From Candidatus Aminicenantota bacterium (GTDB lineage: Bacteria; Acidobacteriota; Aminicenantia; Aminicenantales; Aminicenantaceae), in contig JAGLRY010000066.1 in assembly GCA_023135995.1 (NCBI GenBank), forward strand, positions 1-5,335: a DNA stretch of 5,335 nt, given 5' to 3'. Every line of letters begins with the position of its first letter. Within the stretch, counting starts at the first letter, position 1. Positions 1-5,335 of the stretch are shown piece after piece. Below the pieces are notes generated by a model, which ran no database searches, was not told where the DNA came from, and saw only the letters and a list, made by a program, of their open reading frames with translations. A program made the translations under genes and the position numbers.

Positions 1-369
1 GTCGTTGTGGACGACGACGACAGCATCAGGAAGACCTTCTTCATGATCCTTCATGATAATTACAGAGTCTATCTGGCTAAAGATCCGAAGGAAGCTTTGC
101 ACCGGTTCAAGAAAACCAATGTGGATTTGATCATAGCCGATTTGAAATTACCCGATATCAGTGGCCTCGAAATGATTTCCAGGTTCAGGGAAGCCGGATA
201 CAAAGGTGAGGCGATCTTGATATCTGGCTTTGCCGATATGATCGACATGGACGAATTGGACCGTCTTTCTATCGGGCATTTTTTCGTTAAACCTTTAGAT
301 CTCAATGCGCTGAACCATTCCATAGAATATCTTTTGAATGGGAAGCACAGCAAGGAAAACAGGGTATAG
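1..369 (+). CDS. Stand-alone response regulator receiver domain (5' end cut by window)
   Basis: This is a phosphoacceptor receiver (CheY-like, REC) domain that would take a phosphate from a partner histidine kinase in the cytoplasm. The frame is open from base 1. The first visible residues are three valines followed by four aspartates, the end of beta-1 and the acidic Mg2+ pocket. Only a handful of N-terminal residues are therefore missing, and the GTG at base 7 lies inside the domain and is not the start. Counting from base 1, the likely phosphorylated Asp is residue 47 (IIADLKLPD), the switch Ser is residue 75 (ILISGF), and the conserved Lys is residue 97 (FFVKPLD). The protein ends about 25 residues after the Lys, so there is no attached output domain. 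An 11-base gap separates it from the next small gene, and a Fis-type gene follows, which suggests one regulatory operon. The family call is secure; the kinase partner and the target are unknown. Confidence 0.93.
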   Translation, partial: VVVDDDDSIRKTFFMILHDNYRVYLAKDPKEALHRFKKTNVDLIIADLKLPDISGLEMISRFREAGYKGEAILISGFADMIDMDELDRLSIGHFFVKPLDLNALNHSIEYLLNGKHSKENRV

Positions 370-380
370 AAACAACCAAC

Positions 381-572
381 ATGCCAAATGGAATACGGAG
401 ATTGGATGAAAGTGTAAAAACTAGCAGAATGACGTACATCCATCCAGCCTGGTACTCCTTTATCAAATACTGCGAATCCATGAGGTATGGTGAGATCGAT
501 AGACTCAAGATCCAGGATGGTCTCCCTATGCTGGCCGAAGAGGTGAAGAAGAAAATAAAATTTACGGGATAA
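381..572 (+). CDS. Small conserved-type hypothetical protein, 63 aa
   Basis: The function is not known. The protein is soluble, with no signal peptide or membrane segment. The C-terminal two-thirds looks structured: HPAWYSFIKYCESMRYGEID, then RLKIQDGLPMLAEEVKKKIKF. The FI-YC-x3-x-YGEI-x-RLKIQDGLP-x-AEEV pattern matches, from memory, short proteins seen beside regulators in deltaproteobacteria; no search was run. The first ATG (381) has no clear Shine-Dalgarno sequence, so translation may be coupled to the receiver gene ending 11 bases upstream. An internal ATG at 429 (residue 17) would also keep the whole conserved-looking part. The next gene starts 13 bases downstream with a good ribosome binding site. 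It may be a modulator of the neighbouring regulators, but that is inference from position only. Confidence 0.72.
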   Translation: MPNGIRRLDESVKTSRMTYIHPAWYSFIKYCESMRYGEIDRLKIQDGLPMLAEEVKKKIKFTG

Positions 573-585
573 AAGGAGAGATACA

Positions 586-942
586 ATGGCTACAGAAAAC
601 GTACACACAGACCAAAGTGTTCCCCCAATTGAAGGAGCAATCGGCAGGGCATACTATGAGACGGAATCAGTCGAAAAGATAAGTCCTGAGTATCTCGATG
701 AATGGAAAGAGAGGACTTTCCGCAAGGAGGTCTTTGAGCTTTTCATTGAGTATTTTTGTATCCGACAAAGAGTCCCCTTCAAAGAACTCATTGGAAGTGT
801 GGAAAAGAGCATTCTGATTCGAACCCTGTCGCAATGCAAGGGATGCCAAAAAAGTGCCGCAAAATTTCTGGGCATCAAATACACCACGCTGAACGAAAAA
901 CTAAAAAGATACAACATCAACTTCGAAAAAAAACCGTTTTGA
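586..942 (+). CDS. Fis-family helix-turn-helix protein, 118 aa
   Basis: This is a likely DNA-binding protein with a C-terminal Fis/NtrC-type helix-turn-helix (HTH_8), about residues 72-112. In that region helix 1 (SILIRTLSQCKGCQKSAAKF) is followed by the turn and recognition helix LGIKYTTLNEKLKRYNI, which is the classic 'xAAxxLGIxxxTLxxKLxxYxI' pattern of NtrC-type C-termini. The first 70 residues are charged and carry no AAA+ ATPase motifs (no Walker A, no GAFTGA), so this is not a sigma-54 activator. The start is fixed by AAAGGAGAG ending 5 bases before ATG 586. It lies 13 bases after the small protein gene and is probably in the same operon as the receiver. The -35 box of the next gene overlaps its stop codon. 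It could be a nucleoid-type or specific regulator; which one cannot be read from sequence. Confidence 0.88.
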   Translation: MATENVHTDQSVPPIEGAIGRAYYETESVEKISPEYLDEWKERTFRKEVFELFIEYFCIRQRVPFKELIGSVEKSILIRTLSQCKGCQKSAAKFLGIKYTTLNEKLKRYNINFEKKPF

Positions 943-967
943 AAAAAGTGTGCCTGTGATATATACT
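939..967 (+). promoter_or_regulatory. Sigma-70-type promoter for the transglutaminase-like gene
   Basis: TTGAAA (939-944, five of six matches to TTGACA) and TATACT (962-967, five of six to TATAAT) are separated by exactly 17 bases. The -35 box overlaps the TGA stop of the Fis-type gene. The predicted transcription start near 973-975 leaves a leader of about 20 bases, with GGAG at 983-986 seven bases before ATG 994. The geometry makes this the best promoter in the window, but it has only been read by eye. Confidence 0.65.
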
Positions 968-993
968 TTTGGATTCCCCTTTGGAGCCAAAGG

Positions 994-2574
994 ATGAAAT
1001 ATATCAAACGATATCGATGGCCAATTTTCGGTGTTGCGCTGCATTTGCTTTTGATCCCCCCAATCATGCGCACAGACATTCCTGGAATTGGGGATCCAGG
1101 AAAACCAGTAAATGAGGCCTTTTGTCGTGAAGCATCAGGCCAAGAAACCGGGGATGTCTCTGAAACCTGGATGGGCGTTTACATGCAAGGCGTGAAGGTC
1201 GGATACAGTCACAGTAAGGAATTTGATCTTGTCCAAGATGGAAAATTTTTCCAAAAGAGTATCCAGGAGTCTTATATGAAAGTCTCTCGGTTGGGAGGCA
1301 ATCCCGTGGAGATATCGACGTCGCAAGATTCTCTCTATGACGCTGAGAAAAATCCAGTCGCAACCACGATACGAACAAAACTCTCTTTGAGTGAAACAGT
1401 GATAAGGGCAGAGGTCAAGCCCGATAGGATCGTATTTTTCTTCGGAGACAAGATAACCAAGGAATTACCCTACACGGAGAAATTCTACTTGGGGATTCCT
1501 CTTGATGAGATCATCGAAGACAATGGACTAAGCGCTGGAAAGGAATACACCTTCAAGATCCTGGAGCCGCTCACTCAATCCCTTATTGATATTTCTTTTG
1601 AGGTCTTACAGGAAGAATCCATTCTTTTATTAGGAGAACACATGTCTCTGTGGCATGTCCGCACCAAAATGACTGAAATCTTTCCGATCGTCATGGACGA
1701 GTGGATCGATGAAAAAGGGGACGTATGGAAGTCCGTGAGTGACGCGGGATTTCTGCATACGACCTCTATCCGCATGCCGAAAGAGAAGGCTTTAGAGTTA
1801 TCCGAAAAAAATTTGGATATTGCCTTTTCTGTGTTGATAAAGTCGAACGTCGAGTTTGCCCATGCTCAGAAGGTTCAAAAAGTCACTTTTAAAGTCAGCG
1901 GAATTCCTCTCGAGAAGATCAAAGATCTTCCATTTGATGGAGTAAGTCAGATACTTTTAGAGATCAAAGAGGACCACGCTCTTATTCAAACACGATCACT
2001 GGTGTACACTGGAAAGAAAGCCATACCTTTTCCAGTCAAAGAGGAAGCGTTCGCCAAATATTTGGCCTCCACAACATTTTGTCAGTCCGACGATATTGAG
2101 GTCGAACAGGTCGCCAAAGACATCGTTGGGGACGAACGAAATTCCTGGGTGGCGTCAAAAAAGATCGCCGAGTGGGTGAGTCGTGAGATGGAGCCGAACT
2201 ATGATGTGGGATTCGCTTCAGCTAAAGAGATTCTCGAAAATCGTGAGGGCGACTGCTCTGAGCATACTGTGTTAATGGTGGCTCTCTGTCGTTCCGTGGG
2301 GATTCCTGCGAGAGCCGCTGTTGGCGTCATGTACGGACAGGGGATTTTCGCCTATCACATGTGGTCTGAGGTCTATGTGGGCGAGTGGGTGGGATTGGAT
2401 GTCAAATGGTTGGCCGTGGATAAACAGAGCGGTGAGTATTACACTGACGCCACACACATTAAATTGGGCGATAGCGCCCTGGATGAGAGGATTTTCCAAG
2501 AAATGGGTCAGGCCATGTCAGAAGTCATCGGGAAGCTGAAGCTTGAAGTCTTGGAATACAGCGAGGATAAATAG
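994..2574 (+). CDS. Transglutaminase-like (papain-fold) protein with N-terminal membrane anchor or signal, 526 aa
   Basis: The C-terminal domain, about residues 380-480, is a bacterial transglutaminase-like cysteine-protease-fold domain. The triad is visible: Cys421 in GDCSEHTVL, His455 in YHMWSEVYV and Asp469 in GLDVKW, with normal spacings of 34 and 14. The stretch ALCRSVGIPARAAVGVMYGQ between them is typical. In bacteria such domains act as peptidases, amidases or crosslinking enzymes; the substrate here is unknown. The N-terminus is basic and then hydrophobic (residues 10-25, PIFGVALHLLLIPPIM), a signal peptide or anchor that puts the body outside the cytoplasm. The roughly 350 residues in between begin with WMGVYMQGVKVGYSHSKEF and look beta-rich; I do not recognise a named domain there. 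The start is supported by GGAG 7 bases upstream. The gene has its own promoter and a terminator follows, so it is probably monocistronic. Confidence 0.88.
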   Translation: MKYIKRYRWPIFGVALHLLLIPPIMRTDIPGIGDPGKPVNEAFCREASGQETGDVSETWMGVYMQGVKVGYSHSKEFDLVQDGKFFQKSIQESYMKVSRLGGNPVEISTSQDSLYDAEKNPVATTIRTKLSLSETVIRAEVKPDRIVFFFGDKITKELPYTEKFYLGIPLDEIIEDNGLSAGKEYTFKILEPLTQSLIDISFEVLQEESILLLGEHMSLWHVRTKMTEIFPIVMDEWIDEKGDVWKSVSDAGFLHTTSIRMPKEKALELSEKNLDIAFSVLIKSNVEFAHAQKVQKVTFKVSGIPLEKIKDLPFDGVSQILLEIKEDHALIQTRSLVYTGKKAIPFPVKEEAFAKYLASTTFCQSDDIEVEQVAKDIVGDERNSWVASKKIAEWVSREMEPNYDVGFASAKEILENREGDCSEHTVLMVALCRSVGIPARAAVGVMYGQGIFAYHMWSEVYVGEWVGLDVKWLAVDKQSGEYYTDATHIKLGDSALDERIFQEMGQAMSEVIGKLKLEVLEYSEDK

Positions 2575-2583
2575 ACTCTCCTT

Positions 2584-2610
2584 AAACCGCGCGTCCGGTT
2601 TTGTCTTTTT
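2584..2610 (+). terminator. Probable intrinsic terminator of the transglutaminase-like gene
   Basis: A perfect 6-base inverted repeat (AAACCG, 2584-2589; CGGTTT, 2596-2601) encloses a 6-base loop. It is followed by a T-rich tail (TGTCTTTTT, 2602-2610). It starts 10 bases after the stop codon, where a terminator is expected. The stem is short, with only three G-C pairs, so it may be leaky. Confidence 0.6.
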
Positions 2611-2626
2611 GTAAATATTGTTTACA
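2610..2626. promoter_or_regulatory. 17-base palindrome, possible operator
   Basis: TGTAAA (2610-2615) and TTTACA (2621-2626) form perfect 6-base arms around TATTG. The arm centres are 11 bases apart, about one helical turn, as expected for a dimeric repressor or activator site. It sits just after the terminator and about 200 bases before the DUF89 gene, which is far for a simple operator. It could also be chance in an AT-rich spacer. No cognate regulator is identifiable. Confidence 0.3.
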
Positions 2627-2681
2627 CGCCGACTTGTTTAGTCCCTTTCGCCTTCCTCTCATTTTGTTCTCCCAATATATG

Positions 2682-2724
2682 TAGGGTCAGCTCCCCGAGC
2701 GGACCGTTTGGGAAACGGTCCCTA
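2682..2724. repeat. REP-like element: two convergent, overlapping 24-base palindromic units
   Basis: Unit A on the plus strand (2682-2705) is TAGGG, seven bases, CCC, then nine bases. Unit B on the minus strand (2724-2701) has the same plan, TAGGG-N7-CCC-N9. In each unit the last nine bases pair with the nine before CCC: in B perfectly (GGACCGTTT / AAACGGTCC, loop GGG on the plus strand), in A with one mismatch (GGTCAGCTC / GAGCGGACC). The two units run towards each other and share GGACC (2701-2705), so the two hairpins compete for the same bases. The TAGGG foot, short loop and inverted pairing match the layout of repetitive extragenic palindromes and their BIME pairs. Only one copy is in the window, so repetition in the genome is unproven. 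There is no U-tract, so it is not a standard terminator. Confidence 0.6.
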
Positions 2725-2828
2725 TATCTCAATATGCCATCATTCTTCAATGGATGCATTTCCAAATCCGTGATGTCATGAATACTCAATCGCGCTCAGC
2801 GGAGAGAAGTGATATAATCGTCTGGATC

Positions 2829-3695
2829 ATGAAGGTCTATCTGGATTGTTATCCGTGTTTCTTCCAACAGGCACTCAACACTGCTCGGATGATCACAGAC
2901 GATGAAGAGACGATCCATCAGGTCTTGCTCGAGGTGAATACTCTCCTGCCAGAGATCTCGGGCGATGTCACTCCTCCAGAGATCGGCCGCAAGGTCTACA
3001 GAATCGTCTCTCGATTGACCGGTGTTCAAGATCCTTACAAAGAGATCAAGCAAAAGTGCACACAACAAGCTCTGGCTCTTTATCCGGATTTGAAGGAGAG
3101 GGTGCGATCGGCTGATGATCGTTTGAAAACGGCTATACGGATCGCCATTGCTGGAAATGTGATCGATTTTGGGTCCAACATACCTTTTGACATAGAGAAA
3201 GATGTCGGATTCATCCTCAGCCAGAAGTTTGCCATCGATCACTACGATGTCTTCAAGACGGCATTGACCCGGGCTAAAAGTGTTCTTTACGTCGCTGACA
3301 ATGCTGGGGAAACAGTGTTTGATCGTGTTCTTATTGAAGAGCTCGGGAAACCTGTGACCTATGTGGTTCGGGAACATCCGATCATCAACGATGCTGTTCG
3401 GGAGGATGCCATCGCCGCCGGTTTAGATAAAGTTGTAGACATTGTCTCTTCGGGTGTCGATGCACCAGGCAACATCTTGCGCCTGTGCTCGGATGATTTC
3501 TTCAAGATCTATGAAGTTGCAGACTTTATTATCAGCAAGGGGCAGGGCAACTATGAAGGGCTGTCTGAGGAAAACCGTCCCATCTTTTTTCTCTTGAAAG
3601 CCAAGTGCTCTGTTATTGCCAAACACATCGGCGTCAAACAAGGGAGCATCATTCTAAAACAATCAAAATTCTTCGACACGCATCCTGCTTTGTGA
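2829..3695 (+). CDS. DUF89/ARMT1-like metal-dependent phosphatase family protein, 288 aa
   Basis: It belongs to the DUF89 (ARMT1-like) family, whose studied members are metal-dependent phosphatases proposed to clear damaged phosphometabolites. The layout and length (288 residues) fit the short AF1104-like subfamily common in archaea and anaerobic bacteria. Visible signatures, numbered from ATG 2829, are the N-terminal LDCYPCFFQQAL with Cys7 and Cys10, ADNAGE with Asp157-Asn158 (predicted metal ligands), SGVDAPG with Asp211 (likely third ligand) and SKGQGNYEGL with Lys237 and Asn241. There is no signal peptide, so it is cytoplasmic. The frame stays open back to ATG 2754, but family members begin near MKVYLDCYPC. 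I therefore chose 2829, although its ribosome binding site is weak (only GGA close upstream). The downstream DUF362 gene has its own promoter, so this gene is probably transcribed alone. The substrate cannot be told from sequence. Confidence 0.88.
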   Translation: MKVYLDCYPCFFQQALNTARMITDDEETIHQVLLEVNTLLPEISGDVTPPEIGRKVYRIVSRLTGVQDPYKEIKQKCTQQALALYPDLKERVRSADDRLKTAIRIAIAGNVIDFGSNIPFDIEKDVGFILSQKFAIDHYDVFKTALTRAKSVLYVADNAGETVFDRVLIEELGKPVTYVVREHPIINDAVREDAIAAGLDKVVDIVSSGVDAPGNILRLCSDDFFKIYEVADFIISKGQGNYEGLSEENRPIFFLLKAKCSVIAKHIGVKQGSIILKQSKFFDTHPAL

Positions 3696-3712
3696 TTCCC
3701 AGAGTGGAAAGA

Positions 3713-3740
3713 TTTGCACTTTATTTTTTTCTATTATAAT
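3713..3740 (+). promoter_or_regulatory. Sigma-70-like promoter for the DUF362-aminotransferase operon
   Basis: A perfect TATAAT (3735-3740) is preceded, after 16 bases, by TTTGCA (3713-3718, four of six matches to TTGACA) within an AT-rich tract. The predicted start near 3747 gives a leader of about 47 bases before ATG 3794, containing a strong ribosome binding site. It lies in the 98-base gap after the DUF89 gene. Confidence 0.5.
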
Positions 3741-3781
3741 ATCCGTATAAATCCATTTGAGGATTTTTTCCTAGATCTTTG

Positions 3782-3789
3782 AAAGGAGG
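3782..3789 (+). promoter_or_regulatory. Strong Shine-Dalgarno sequence that fixes the DUF362 start
   Basis: AAAGGAGG lies four bases before ATG 3794. The same frame also offers a TTG start at 3779, but that would place the Shine-Dalgarno sequence inside the coding region and add five residues in front of a normal Tat signal. ATG 3794 is therefore preferred. Confidence 0.8.
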
Positions 3790-3793
3790 ATTC

Positions 3794-4747
3794 ATGGGGA
3801 AAAAAATAGGCCGGAGAGAATTCATCAAAAAGAGTGCCCAGTATGGCCTGACTGCAGCAGTCGGAGGGAGTACACTCAGTCATTTGGTTCATGCCCCCTC
3901 GGCTTTTGCGATGGCCCACGAAGGGCACGGTATTGCTGTGGTCGAAGGTGTGGACTATTTTGCGAGCACGTTCAAGGCTGTTGAACTCCTCGGAGGGATG
4001 GATCATTTCGTCCCGAAGGGCTCGAGGGTGGCCATTCTTCCCAATGTCCAGAGGTGGCATCCGGGGACTTTCACGAAGCCGGAGATCGTACGCGCGATCG
4101 TTCAGATGTGCAAAAAAGCGGGCGCCAAAGAGGTCAACTGTCTTTCGTGGCTGGGGATGGACAATTGGGAAAAGGCTGGCTTAGCCTCTGTGCTGAAAGA
4201 AGAGGGTGCAAACTTGAAGCTAGTCGAAAGTGAGGAGGCCAACTTTAAGCCCGTGAAAGTTCCAATGGGCAAAGCCCTCAAGGAAGCCATGATCATGAAA
4301 GAGTTTTTCAACAACGATGTCTTTATCGATATCCCCATCACGAAGGACCACGCGGGAAATAAATTCACGGGGACGATGAAGAACATGATGGGCCTGAATT
4401 ATCCCACGAACAACAGAGAGAATTTCCACAGACCCGGCTGGAAGACAGACATCAACGACATCAAACACCTCGACCAGTGCATAGCCGACCTCAACACAAT
4501 CTTTTTGCCGGCCCTATGCGTAGTGGATGCCACAGAGTTTATCATCACCAATGGTCCGATGGGGCCGGGAGAGATCACCAAGCCTCAGCAGGTTGTTGCC
4601 GGTGTTGACAGAGTGGCGATGGATGCCTATTGTTGCACACTGTGGGGATTAGAAGCCGAGGATCTCTTCCAGATCAAGATGGCGCAAGATCATGGGTTGG
4701 GCCACATGGACCTGAAGAAAACGAAGATCAAAAAGGTTAAGATCTAG
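3794..4747 (+). CDS. Tat-exported DUF362 domain protein, 317 aa
   Basis: The N-terminus is a twin-arginine signal: GRREFIKKSA (Arg7-Arg8), a weakly hydrophobic stretch, and an AFA cleavage site after about residue 39. The mature protein would be folded in the cytoplasm and then sent to the periplasm. The rest fits DUF362. It has an early strand-turn segment (VAILPNVQRWHPGTFTKPEI), VRAIVQMCKKAGAKEV, VFIDIPITKDHAGNKFTG, MKNMMGLNYP, and C-terminal VVDATEFIITNGPMGPGE with GVDRVAMDAYCC. Some DUF362 proteins carry ferredoxin-type iron-sulfur motifs; no CxxCxxC cluster is visible here. The biochemical role of the family is poorly defined. A 50-base gap without a terminator leads to a second Tat-signal gene, a class V aminotransferase, so the two are probably co-transcribed and act together outside the cytoplasm; this is inference. 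Confidence 0.88.
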   Translation: MGKKIGRREFIKKSAQYGLTAAVGGSTLSHLVHAPSAFAMAHEGHGIAVVEGVDYFASTFKAVELLGGMDHFVPKGSRVAILPNVQRWHPGTFTKPEIVRAIVQMCKKAGAKEVNCLSWLGMDNWEKAGLASVLKEEGANLKLVESEEANFKPVKVPMGKALKEAMIMKEFFNNDVFIDIPITKDHAGNKFTGTMKNMMGLNYPTNNRENFHRPGWKTDINDIKHLDQCIADLNTIFLPALCVVDATEFIITNGPMGPGEITKPQQVVAGVDRVAMDAYCCTLWGLEAEDLFQIKMAQDHGLGHMDLKKTKIKKVKI

Positions 4748-4797
4748 CACGAACAATCGGCAAACAGCTCACATAATTAAGGGAGGAGGACTATTCT

Positions 4798-5335
4798 ATG
4801 GATAAGATCACTCAGGAAGTCAAAAATAATTTTGAGGGCCATTCCAGACGGGATTTTGTCAAGTATTGTCTTGCGGGATCGACTCTCTCGATTGCGGCTT
4901 TGAGCAAATTGAATGCCTCTGTGTATCAGAGCATCAAGTCTCTGAACACCAAATACATCGAGGATGAATCGCCGGATGGAGTGTATTGGAGTGCGGTTCA
5001 ACGGCATTTCCTTTTCCAAGAGGGAGTCATCATGATGAATAACGGGACGGTGGGTCCCATGCCCAAGCCGGTGTTCAACACCCTGATGAAGACCTTCAAG
5101 GTCCAGGTCACCAATCCTTATGATGTGTATAACTATATCCCTACAAAGAAAGAGGAAGTGCGCAGAAAAATCGCCGGATTCATCAATGCAGACCCGGAAG
5201 AGGTGGCCATCACCCGGAACACCACCGAGGGGCTCAACTTTGTGGCCAACGGGATGGATCTGAAAGAGGGAGACGAGGTCATCCTCTCTACGATGGAGCA
5301 TCCCGGAGGAACACACCCATGGAACCTCAAAGAGA
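4798..5335 (+). CDS. Tat-exported class V aminotransferase-fold PLP enzyme (3' end cut by window)
   Basis: The first 179 residues are present, about 40% of a normal member. ATG 4798 is preceded by GGGAGGAGGA (4781-4790), a strong ribosome binding site. The N-terminus has a twin-arginine motif (HSRRDFVKY, Arg17-Arg18) and a hydrophobic stretch (CLAGSTLSIAAL), giving a probable Tat signal or anchor. The fold is PLP-dependent aminotransferase class V (NifS/CsdA/isopenicillin N epimerase-like). NNGTVGPMPKPV (81-92) is the N-terminal substrate loop, ITRNTTEGLNFVANGM (138-153) is the cofactor phosphate-binding segment, and GDEVILSTMEHPGGTHPW (158-175) follows. The EHPGG-x3-W form leans towards isopenicillin N epimerase-like proteins over cysteine desulfurases, but the PLP lysine and C-terminal half lie beyond the window. 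Reaction and substrate are therefore open. It is probably in an operon with the DUF362 gene. Confidence 0.88.
   Translation, partial: MDKITQEVKNNFEGHSRRDFVKYCLAGSTLSIAALSKLNASVYQSIKSLNTKYIEDESPDGVYWSAVQRHFLFQEGVIMMNNGTVGPMPKPVFNTLMKTFKVQVTNPYDVYNYIPTKKEEVRRKIAGFINADPEEVAITRNTTEGLNFVANGMDLKEGDEVILSTMEHPGGTHPWNLKE

Larger units (their letters stand above)
2575..2828. other. Intergenic region between the transglutaminase-like and DUF89 genes
   Basis: This 254-base spacer holds a terminator, a 17-base palindrome and a REP-like element, each listed separately. A perfect TATAAT lies at 2813-2818, but no acceptable -35 box is found 15-19 bases upstream. A transcript from it would start only about four bases before ATG 2829. 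The reading frame of the DUF89 gene extends back to an ATG at 2754, but those 25 extra codons have no ribosome binding site and do not look like the family. No other gene is apparent on either strand. Confidence 0.6.

Noticed and set aside
7..9. GTG as the start of the receiver gene
   Set aside because: It falls inside the beta-1/acidic-pocket segment, and the frame is open to the window edge with valines typical of a longer N-terminus.
69..608. Long minus-strand open frame opposite the receiver and small-protein genes (179 codons)
   Set aside because: It spans three well-supported plus-strand genes and their gaps, its product has no recognisable domain, and the opposite strand carries clear family motifs.
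2796..3377. Minus-strand open frame of 193 codons opposite the DUF89 gene
   Set aside because: The plus strand encodes the conserved DUF89 motifs in the same stretch; the reverse product resembles no family.
3703..3730. Possible terminator after the DUF89 gene (AGTG...CACT followed by a T-rich tract)
   Set aside because: The stem is only four bases with a 10-base loop, and the T-rich tract is better read as the spacer of the following promoter.
3761..3773. AGGA-T5-TCCT small inverted repeat in the DUF362 leader as a riboswitch or attenuator
   Set aside because: Four-base arms in an AT-rich leader are expected by chance, and no larger conserved fold is visible.
3779..3793. TTG start for the DUF362 protein, five codons upstream
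   Set aside because: It would bury the AAAGGAGG ribosome binding site in the coding region; ATG 3794 gives a standard Tat signal.
4777..5316. Minus-strand open frame of 179 codons opposite the class V aminotransferase
   Set aside because: It is a His-rich, motif-free shadow of a gene with clear PLP-enzyme signatures and a strong ribosome binding site on the plus strand.
1..5335. CRISPR array, tRNA, rRNA, insertion sequence or phage genes
   Set aside because: No regularly spaced direct repeats, no RNA gene signatures and no transposase or integrase motifs were found on either strand.

Overview
The window reads as a stretch of chromosome from a mid-GC Gram-negative bacterium. The best guess is a deltaproteobacterium (Desulfobacterota). 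The reasons are the Fis-type and receiver regulators, an AF1104-type DUF89 protein, Tat-exported DUF362 and class V aminotransferase proteins, and a 63-residue protein of a type I associate with that group. This assignment comes from family style, not from a marker gene. All seven supported genes lie on the plus strand. Both end genes are cut by the window.

Region 1 (1-942) is a compact regulatory cluster. It holds the C-terminal part of a stand-alone receiver domain, a 63-residue conserved-type small protein, and a 118-residue protein ending in a Fis/NtrC-type helix-turn-helix. The gaps are only 11 and 13 bases, so the genes are probably co-transcribed. The receiver and Fis-type HTH are the two ends of an NtrC-type regulator, but no AAA+ sigma-54 activator domain lies between them.

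Region 2 (939-2610) is a 526-residue membrane-anchored or exported transglutaminase-like (papain-fold) protein. It has a near-consensus sigma-70 promoter that overlaps the stop codon of the Fis-type gene, and a probable intrinsic terminator just after its own stop.

Region 3 (2575-2828) is the only sizeable non-coding stretch. After the terminator it holds a 17-base palindrome (TGTAAA-N5-TTTACA) and a compact REP-like element made of two convergent 24-base units that share five bases.

Region 4 (2829-3695) is a DUF89/ARMT1-like metal-dependent phosphatase-family gene of the short, archaeal AF1104-like type.

Region 5 (3713-5335) begins with its own sigma-70-like promoter and is a likely operon of two Tat-exported proteins. 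The first is a DUF362 protein. The second is a class V (isopenicillin N epimerase-like/NifS-fold) PLP enzyme that runs off the window. Two adjacent exported enzymes, one needing PLP, make this the most functionally intriguing part. No RNA gene, CRISPR array, transposase or phage gene was seen.
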